NCBI RefSeq assembly: GCF_019668465.1
Contig: NZ_AP024828.1
Span: forward strand, 3,348,001 to 3,412,000
Reading direction: 5' to 3'
From: Mycobacterium senriense
GTDB taxonomy: Bacteria; Actinomycetota; Actinomycetes; Mycobacteriales; Mycobacteriaceae
Length of the DNA: 64,000 nucleotides
This document shows positions 59,395 to 64,000 of this stretch, piece after piece. Each line of letters begins with the position of its first letter. Position 1 is the stretch's first letter. The notes under the pieces are model-generated. The model searched no databases. It was not told the origin of the DNA and worked only from the letters and a program-made list of their open reading frames with translations. The position numbers and the translations under genes are program-made.

Positions 59395-59886
59395 TTAATC
59401 GAATAGTGTCAAATTCTCCCGTTGCTTTTCCAATTCGAGCAATGTGCGCTTTCGGCCGAGCCCACCGCCGAAGCCGGTGAGACTTCCGTTGGCCCCGATG
59501 ACCCGATGGCAGGGAACGACGATCGCGATCGGGTTGTGGCCGTTGGCCAACCCGACGGCGCGGGCGGCGCCCGGCGCTGCGATCTGCTCGGCGATTTCGC
59601 CGTAGGAGCGGGTTTCGCCGTACGGAATGGTCAGCAGCGCCCGCCATACTCGGCGCTGAAATTCGCTGCCTCGCAGGTCGAGTTCGACATCGAAATCCGT
59701 GAGCTCGCCGGCGAAATACGCGCCGAGTTGTTCGACGGCCTCGCCGAACGCCCGCGGGTTCGGCGACCATCCGGTGCGGCTCGGTTCGTAGGTCTGGTCG
59801 ACCATTCGAAGATTCGTCAGCACCGAGCCGTGACCGGCCAGGGTCAGCAGCCCGATCGGGCTGTCGATGGTGCGGTACTCGGTCAT
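59395..59886 (-). CDS. ogt: methylated-DNA-protein cysteine methyltransferase
   Basis: Suicide repair protein of 163 residues taking the methyl group from O6-methylguanine. Acceptor Cys126 in IVVPCHRVIG; the DNA-binding helix-turn-helix around GETRSYGEIAEQIAAPGAARAV precedes it, and GANGSLTGFGGGLGRK follows. ATG 59886 overlaps the alkA stop (ATGA). With the gene upstream it forms the adaptive-response unit Rv1316c-Rv1317c. Confidence 0.95.
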   Translation of the reverse strand: MTEYRTIDSPIGLLTLAGHGSVLTNLRMVDQTYEPSRTGWSPNPRAFGEAVEQLGAYFAGELTDFDVELDLRGSEFQRRVWRALLTIPYGETRSYGEIAEQIAAPGAARAVGLANGHNPIAIVVPCHRVIGANGSLTGFGGGLGRKRTLLELEKQRENLTLFD

Positions 59887-61370
59887 GCGACCTCCTGTGG
59901 CGGCCAATGGTTTACCGGATGCTCGAGCGTGGTCCAAAGGTATTGGGTGGCGTAGGAACGCCAGGGTCGCCACCGCGCACTGCGCGCGACGAGCGAGCGC
60001 TCGTCGGACGGGAAGCCCAGCTGTTCGGCGGCCAGCCTCAGGCCCAGATCGCTGGCGGGGAACGCGTCGGGATCGCCGAGGCCGCGCATTGCGATCACCT
60101 CCGCGGTCCAGGGGCCCACGCCGGGCAGGGCGAGTAATTGCGTTCGGGCGCTTTCCCAGTCGCAGCCGGCGCTGAGCACGACACTGCCGTCGGCCAGGCC
60201 GGCGACCAGAGCGTTCAGCGTTCGTTGCCGGGACTTGGGCACCGCCAAATGCATGGGGTCGATGTCCGCGAGCTGCTCAACGGACGGGAAGGTGTGCGTC
60301 AGGGTTCCCTCGGGATCGTTGATCGGCCGCCCGTAGGCGGCGACCAGGCGGCCGGCGTGGGTGCTCGCTGCCTTGGTGGACACCTGCTGGCCGAGGACCG
60401 CGCGCACCGCGAGTTCGGCTTCGTCGACGGTGCGGGGAATCCGCTGTCCCGGCGCCTTGGCTACGACGGCGCTGAACTCCGCGTCCCCGCCCAGCGTCTC
60501 GTCCACCGCTTCCGGATCGGCATCGAGGTCCAGCAGCCGACGGCAGCGCGCGGTAGCCGTAGTCAGATCACGGAAGTCGTCGAGCACGAGGACGCACCGG
60601 ACGTGATCGACAGCGGGCGTCAGGCTGACGATCGCGTTGCCGAACGGGAGTCGCAGACTGCGCCGGTACGCGCCGTTGCGGACCTCCTCGCAACCGGGCA
60701 CGGTGCCCGCCGCCAGGTGACCGAAGACGCCGGCATAGGCGAACGGCGTGCGCACCGGGAGTCGAAGACACACGGTGCCAGGCGAATTCGGGGCCGATGC
60801 GGAACGTAGCGCCGCGCGTTGGCGCAGCGCGCTCGGTGTGTTTTCGAACACCGAGCGAACGGTGTCGTTGAACTGGCGGATGCTGGAAAAGCCGGCCGCG
60901 AATGCGACGTCGCCGAATGGCAGATCCGTCGTCTCGATCAACACCCGGGCGGTCTGTGCGCGTTGCGCGCGGGCCAGTGCGAGTGGGCCGGCCCCGACTT
61001 CGGCCTGCAACAGCCGCTCCAGCTGCCGCGTCGTGTAACCGAGGCGGGCGGCCAGGCCACCGACGCCTTCACGTTCCACGGTCCCGTCGGCGATCAGGCG
61101 CATCGTTCGCGCCACGACGTCACCGCGCACATTCCATTCCGGGGATCCAGGGGACGCGTCGGGGCGGCACCGCTTACAGGCCCGAAAGCCGGCCCGCTGA
61201 GCGGCGGCCGCCGTCGGGTAAAACCGGACGTTACGGGCGAACGGTGGCCGCACCGGGCAACTGGGCCGGCAGTAGATGCGGGTGGTCATCACCGCGGTGA
61301 CGAACCAGCCGTCGAACCGCGCGTCCTTAGACTGGACGGCGCGGTAGCAGCGTTCGAAGTCGTCGTGCAC
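59883..61370 (-). CDS. alkA: Ada-AlkA fusion: alkylation sensor and 3-methyladenine DNA glycosylase
   Basis: Protein of 495 residues with three parts. Ada zinc domain: Cys34, 38, 65 and 68 (YCRPSCPV, RACKRCRP), which takes methyl from phosphotriesters in DNA. AraC-type helix-turn-helix around residues 75-180 (LPFGDVAFAAGFSSIRQFND). AlkA glycosylase with the helix-hairpin-helix LPGVGPWTAEVIAMRGLGD and the catalytic Asp in FPASDLGLR. GTG 61370 fits the M. tuberculosis length (496); ATG 61421 would add 17 residues. It likely activates its own operon after methylation damage. Confidence 0.94.
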   Translation of the reverse strand: MHDDFERCYRAVQSKDARFDGWFVTAVMTTRIYCRPSCPVRPPFARNVRFYPTAAAAQRAGFRACKRCRPDASPGSPEWNVRGDVVARTMRLIADGTVEREGVGGLAARLGYTTRQLERLLQAEVGAGPLALARAQRAQTARVLIETTDLPFGDVAFAAGFSSIRQFNDTVRSVFENTPSALRQRAALRSASAPNSPGTVCLRLPVRTPFAYAGVFGHLAAGTVPGCEEVRNGAYRRSLRLPFGNAIVSLTPAVDHVRCVLVLDDFRDLTTATARCRRLLDLDADPEAVDETLGGDAEFSAVVAKAPGQRIPRTVDEAELAVRAVLGQQVSTKAASTHAGRLVAAYGRPINDPEGTLTHTFPSVEQLADIDPMHLAVPKSRQRTLNALVAGLADGSVVLSAGCDWESARTQLLALPGVGPWTAEVIAMRGLGDPDAFPASDLGLRLAAEQLGFPSDERSLVARSARWRPWRSYATQYLWTTLEHPVNHWPPQEVA

Positions 61371-61598
61371 GGTTCCCAGACTTACACCCGCCCACCGACA
61401 AAACTGGCGGAAAAGCGACATCGTGGTGGGATGGGCCTGAGGGCGAGGAATCGGAGGTGGGTGGCTCGCTCTCCGGCGCAAAATTCTCGTCGATTCGAGA
61501 TCTTTGCCGGGCTCAATGGTATTAACTGTGATCCGGCTCACTGACTCTGCTGGTGTGGGTGACTCGACGGGGTGAGCGAGTTCGGGAAAGGCGAACGA

Positions 61599-62672
61599 AT
61601 GACGTGGCTGGCGACTTGGTGGGGCCAAGACGACCATTTCGACTGGCTGACAGGCTATTTGCAGGCCCACGGGCTCAGCACCCCCACCCGCAGGATTCTG
61701 GCCGTGGTGGCGGCCTCGCTGGTGCTGGTGCCAGTCAACGTGTTGTACGGACCCGTCCCGATGTATCCGCGGGTGGCGCTGACGGTTTCGGTCGTGGCCG
61801 CCATCCTGGGACTGGGCATGGCGGCGCTGTGGTCGAGCGGGTGGCCCACCCGGCGCCAGTCCGTTTTCTACATCATGACCGGCGCCGTATCCATCGGCGG
61901 CGGTTGCCTGTGGCAGCCCCAGCCGCTCATCGGGTTGATGGCATGTTCGGCGATGGCGGTGACTGGTGGCTACATCGCGTTCTTCCACACGTCCAGGCTC
62001 ATGGCGCTGAACTTCTGTACCGCCTGCGCGATCGCGGCCTGGCAAGCGGTGCGCCTGGCCGCTACCGGACAGGCGGTGCTGGCCTTCAGCGGTTACTTCC
62101 TGGTGCTGGAGCTCAACGTGGTCGTCCCGCTTGCCATCCAGGTTGTGGTGCGGGCACTGTGGCTCGACCTCATGCGCGCCAACCGCGACCCGCTGACCGG
62201 GCTGCTGAATCGGAGGGCCTGCGACCGGGCGATCGTCGGCCGGATGCTGGCCGGCGCCCATCACATGCACCTGGCGGTGGCCATGGTTGATCTGGACCGC
62301 TTCAAAGAGCTCAACGACACCCGCGGGCACGCCGCCGGCGACGAGGCGCTCATCGCGGTGGCGGGCACGCTGTCCACCGCATGCGGCGAGACCTCCGTCG
62401 TCGGTCGCGTCGGCGGAGAGGAATTCCTGGTCGCCGATATCGTGACGTCCGAACAGCTGCCGTGCTGGGGCCGACAGCTCTGTGACGCCGTGGCCGCGGT
62501 GAACGCGGCCGTGACCGCCAGCGTCGGAATCGCCACCCTGGCGCTGGGCAGCGTCATCTCGGAATATGCCGAGCACGCGTTTCACCAGTTGGTCGCGCAC
62601 GCCGACACCGCGATGTACGAAGCCAAGCGTTGTGGGGGTAACCAGACCCGCCATCACCAGATCGCGGTCTGA
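61599..62672 (+). CDS. membrane diguanylate cyclase (GGDEF)
   Basis: Protein of 357 residues. About six hydrophobic helices fill residues 32-190 as a membrane sensor, then a GGDEF domain: RDPLTGLLNRRACDRA, metal-binding Asp231 in MVDLDRFKELND, active-site GGEEF at 272-276. The active motif is intact, so c-di-GMP synthesis is likely. The position five residues before GGEEF is not R-x-x-D, so the product-inhibition site is missing. GGGAAAGG precedes ATG 61599; GTG 61572 is possible. M. tuberculosis has adenylate cyclases at this place, as I recall, so this gene is a difference. Confidence 0.85.
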   Translation: MTWLATWWGQDDHFDWLTGYLQAHGLSTPTRRILAVVAASLVLVPVNVLYGPVPMYPRVALTVSVVAAILGLGMAALWSSGWPTRRQSVFYIMTGAVSIGGGCLWQPQPLIGLMACSAMAVTGGYIAFFHTSRLMALNFCTACAIAAWQAVRLAATGQAVLAFSGYFLVLELNVVVPLAIQVVVRALWLDLMRANRDPLTGLLNRRACDRAIVGRMLAGAHHMHLAVAMVDLDRFKELNDTRGHAAGDEALIAVAGTLSTACGETSVVGRVGGEEFLVADIVTSEQLPCWGRQLCDAVAAVNAAVTASVGIATLALGSVISEYAEHAFHQLVAHADTAMYEAKRCGGNQTRHHQIAV

Positions 62673-62689
62673 GGCCGATACGTCGCGTT

Positions 62690-63613
62690 CTAGCCGTCTG
62701 CGGACGGGATTGTCCGCGGCCGCATCTCGTGGTGCTCTACGGCCGCGGCGGCCGCGATGAAGTCACGTGCCGAGCGAGACAACGGTCGACTGGAATTCCA
62801 AATCATGCCTACATCGCGGTAGGCGTCGGCGTCGGCCAGCCGCAGCACACGAACTCCCGGCGCATACTCGCTGCCGTCGATCGGCACCAGGCTGATGCCC
62901 AGCCCGGCGGCGACCAGGCCCGCGACCGTCGTGAGATTCGGCGCTTCCAAGCCGGTCCGGGGCCGAAATTGCGCTGCAGCACAAAGCTCGTCGAGCAATC
63001 GACGCATGCCGAATTCGAGGTGCATGGTCACGAAGGGCTCGTCAGCCAGATCGATCACGGACACCGCCGCAACGCCTGAAAACCGGTGAGCATCCGGGAC
63101 GGCGACACCAAGTCGTTGGCGAAACAGGCTGCGCCAGGCCAGACTTCGTTTACGCGGCCGTGGTGACACCACTCCGATGTCGACGACGCCGGACTCCACG
63201 CGATCGCCGATCAATTCAGCGGCCCCCTCCTCGAGGGTGAAAGTCACTCGCGGCGACGATTCCCCGAATCTGGCGATTAAACGCGGCACCACGGTTGCCC
63301 CAAACGAACTCAGGAAGGCCAACCGGATCTCGCTGACGGCCGGATTCGTCAAATCATCGATCGCGCGCCTGGCTGAATCGAGCTCCAACTGGGCCCGCCG
63401 CGCGTGCTCGTAGAAGATCCGGCCGTAGGTGTTAAGGGCCAGCCTTCTGCCGCGGCGATCGAACAGCGGCACCCCCACTTGCTGTTCGAGGCGCGCCAGC
63501 ATCCGGGTCAGCGTCGGCTGTGCGACATGAAGTTGCTCGGCTGCCGACGTGACGTGCTGCAGCTCCGCGAGTGTGATGAACCACTCGTAATCGCCGTGGG
63601 CCAATCCCGCCAC
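62690..63613 (-). CDS. LysR-family transcriptional regulator
   Basis: Regulator of 307 residues. N-terminal winged HTH: FITLAELQHVTSAAEQLHVAQPTLTRMLARLEQ, then the co-inducer domain from about residue 92 (IRLAFLSSFGATVVPRLIARF). Starts at GTG 63613, divergent from an MFS exporter gene with 81 bp between the starts; LysR regulators usually control the divergent gene. The pair resembles ynfL-ynfM of E. coli. Confidence 0.88.
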   Translation of the reverse strand: MAGLAHGDYEWFITLAELQHVTSAAEQLHVAQPTLTRMLARLEQQVGVPLFDRRGRRLALNTYGRIFYEHARRAQLELDSARRAIDDLTNPAVSEIRLAFLSSFGATVVPRLIARFGESSPRVTFTLEEGAAELIGDRVESGVVDIGVVSPRPRKRSLAWRSLFRQRLGVAVPDAHRFSGVAAVSVIDLADEPFVTMHLEFGMRRLLDELCAAAQFRPRTGLEAPNLTTVAGLVAAGLGISLVPIDGSEYAPGVRVLRLADADAYRDVGMIWNSSRPLSRSARDFIAAAAAVEHHEMRPRTIPSADG

Positions 63614-63628
63614 CTCTGCTTATGTGTT

Positions 63629-63638
63629 TGATGCATCA
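63629..63638. promoter_or_regulatory. palindrome in the divergent LysR-MFS promoter
   Basis: TGATGCATCA is a perfect 10-bp palindrome 16 bp upstream of the LysR start, within the 81-bp divergent gap. It is a good candidate for the LysR recognition site. AT-rich DNA beside it (GAAATAATTCATTTC) would suit the promoters. Confidence 0.45.
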
Positions 63639-63694
63639 TAGACCGGGAAATAATTCATTTCCTTTCAGACGGCGGGGCCCGAAGCATCATTGCT

Positions 63695-64000
63695 ATGCCT
63701 CAGGCCGTCGTCGCGCATCAAGCGGGAACCAAGGGATACCGGCGAGTGACAGCAGCGCTGTACGGCGCCGGTCTGGCCAGTTTCGCCGCGATGTACTGCA
63801 CGCAGGCCCTGCTGCCGGCTTTGTCGGGGAGTTACCGAATCACCCCCGCCACCGCGTCGTTGACCGTCTCGCTGACGACGGGGATGTTGGCGCTGTCGAT
63901 CATTCCGGCGAGTGTGCTGTCCGAGCGGTACGGGCGCATCACCGTGATGCTCGCCTCGGGGATAGCGTCCAGCGTCATCGGGATGCTGCTGCCGTTGAGC
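63695..64000 (+). CDS. MFS exporter, YnfM-like (partial)
   Basis: ATG 63695 opens a frame running off the right edge (102 codons). It has a first helix (VTAALYGAGLASFAAMYCTQALLPAL), a second (ASLTVSLTTGMLALSIIPASVL), the MFS loop SERYGRITVML and the start of a third. This fits 12-helix drug/metabolite exporters of the YnfM type. Substrate unknown; the C-terminal part is outside the window. Confidence 0.85.
   Translation, partial: MPQAVVAHQAGTKGYRRVTAALYGAGLASFAAMYCTQALLPALSGSYRITPATASLTVSLTTGMLALSIIPASVLSERYGRITVMLASGIASSVIGMLLPLS

Noticed and set aside
61371..62657. N-terminal extension giving a 924-residue AlkA
   Set aside because: The extra part is antisense to the GGDEF gene and low in complexity; the family starts at GTG 61370.

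Overview
The window is chromosomal DNA of a slow-growing, non-tuberculous Mycobacterium. It is high in GC with many GTG starts and ATGA/GTGA start-stop overlaps. From memory, gene order follows the M. tuberculosis Rv1273c-Rv1317c stretch (lprB-lprC, sixA, Rv1277-Rv1278, oppBCDA, canA, cysD-cysNC, argS-lysA-hom-thrC-thrB, rho-rpmE-prfA-prmC, wecA, atpIBEFHAGDC, cobO, murA, rrs-rrl-rrf, ogt-alkA), but sequence and insertions differ from M. tuberculosis. The rRNA operon lies directly after murA behind two TTGACT-type promoters, with a 16S-23S spacer lacking tRNA genes, as known for slow growers. The species was not pinned down.

Layout. 0-3.4 kb: end of an ABC exporter, two DUF3558 lipoproteins, a SixA phosphatase, and a lower-GC islet with a secreted proline-rich protein. 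3.4-8.5 kb: an SbcD/SbcC-like pair and an alpha/beta hydrolase. 8.5-14 kb: the oligopeptide importer oppBCDA on the minus strand. 14.1-18.6 kb: carbonic anhydrase, a thioesterase, and sulfate activation (cysD, cysN/C, Rrf2 regulator). 18.6-28 kb: mixed accessory genes (two VOC proteins, F420-type oxidoreductase, TPR protein, RCK potassium channel, NTF2-like protein, Nudix hydrolase, exported proteins, hydrolase-adenylate cyclase fusion). 28-30.1 kb: a disturbed accessory segment ending at tRNA-Arg(CCG), with a tandem-repeat secreted protein, a frameshifted phage-type gene, a second WhiB4-like regulator and a 5'-truncated DUF732 gene. 30.2-36.8 kb: argS and aspartate-family amino-acid synthesis. 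37-43.2 kb: rho, rpmE, prfA, prmC, Sua5/TsaC and wecA. 43.4-51.9 kb: the complete ATP synthase operon. 51.9-53.9 kb: cobalamin adenosyltransferase and murA (Asp at the fosfomycin-target position). 54-59.4 kb: the rRNA operon, closed by a perfect 13-bp hairpin terminator. 59.4-64 kb: alkylation repair (ogt, ada-alkA), a membrane GGDEF protein, and a LysR regulator divergent from an MFS exporter cut by the window edge.

Most of the window is conserved housekeeping DNA. The most unusual signals are a 45-bp dispersed element whose two copies differ only by a compensatory base pair in its inverted ends (one copy looks like an insertion with a 15-bp target duplication), and the 28-30.1 kb island next to tRNA-Arg. 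I found no CRISPR array, no intact insertion sequence and no clearly new multi-gene system.
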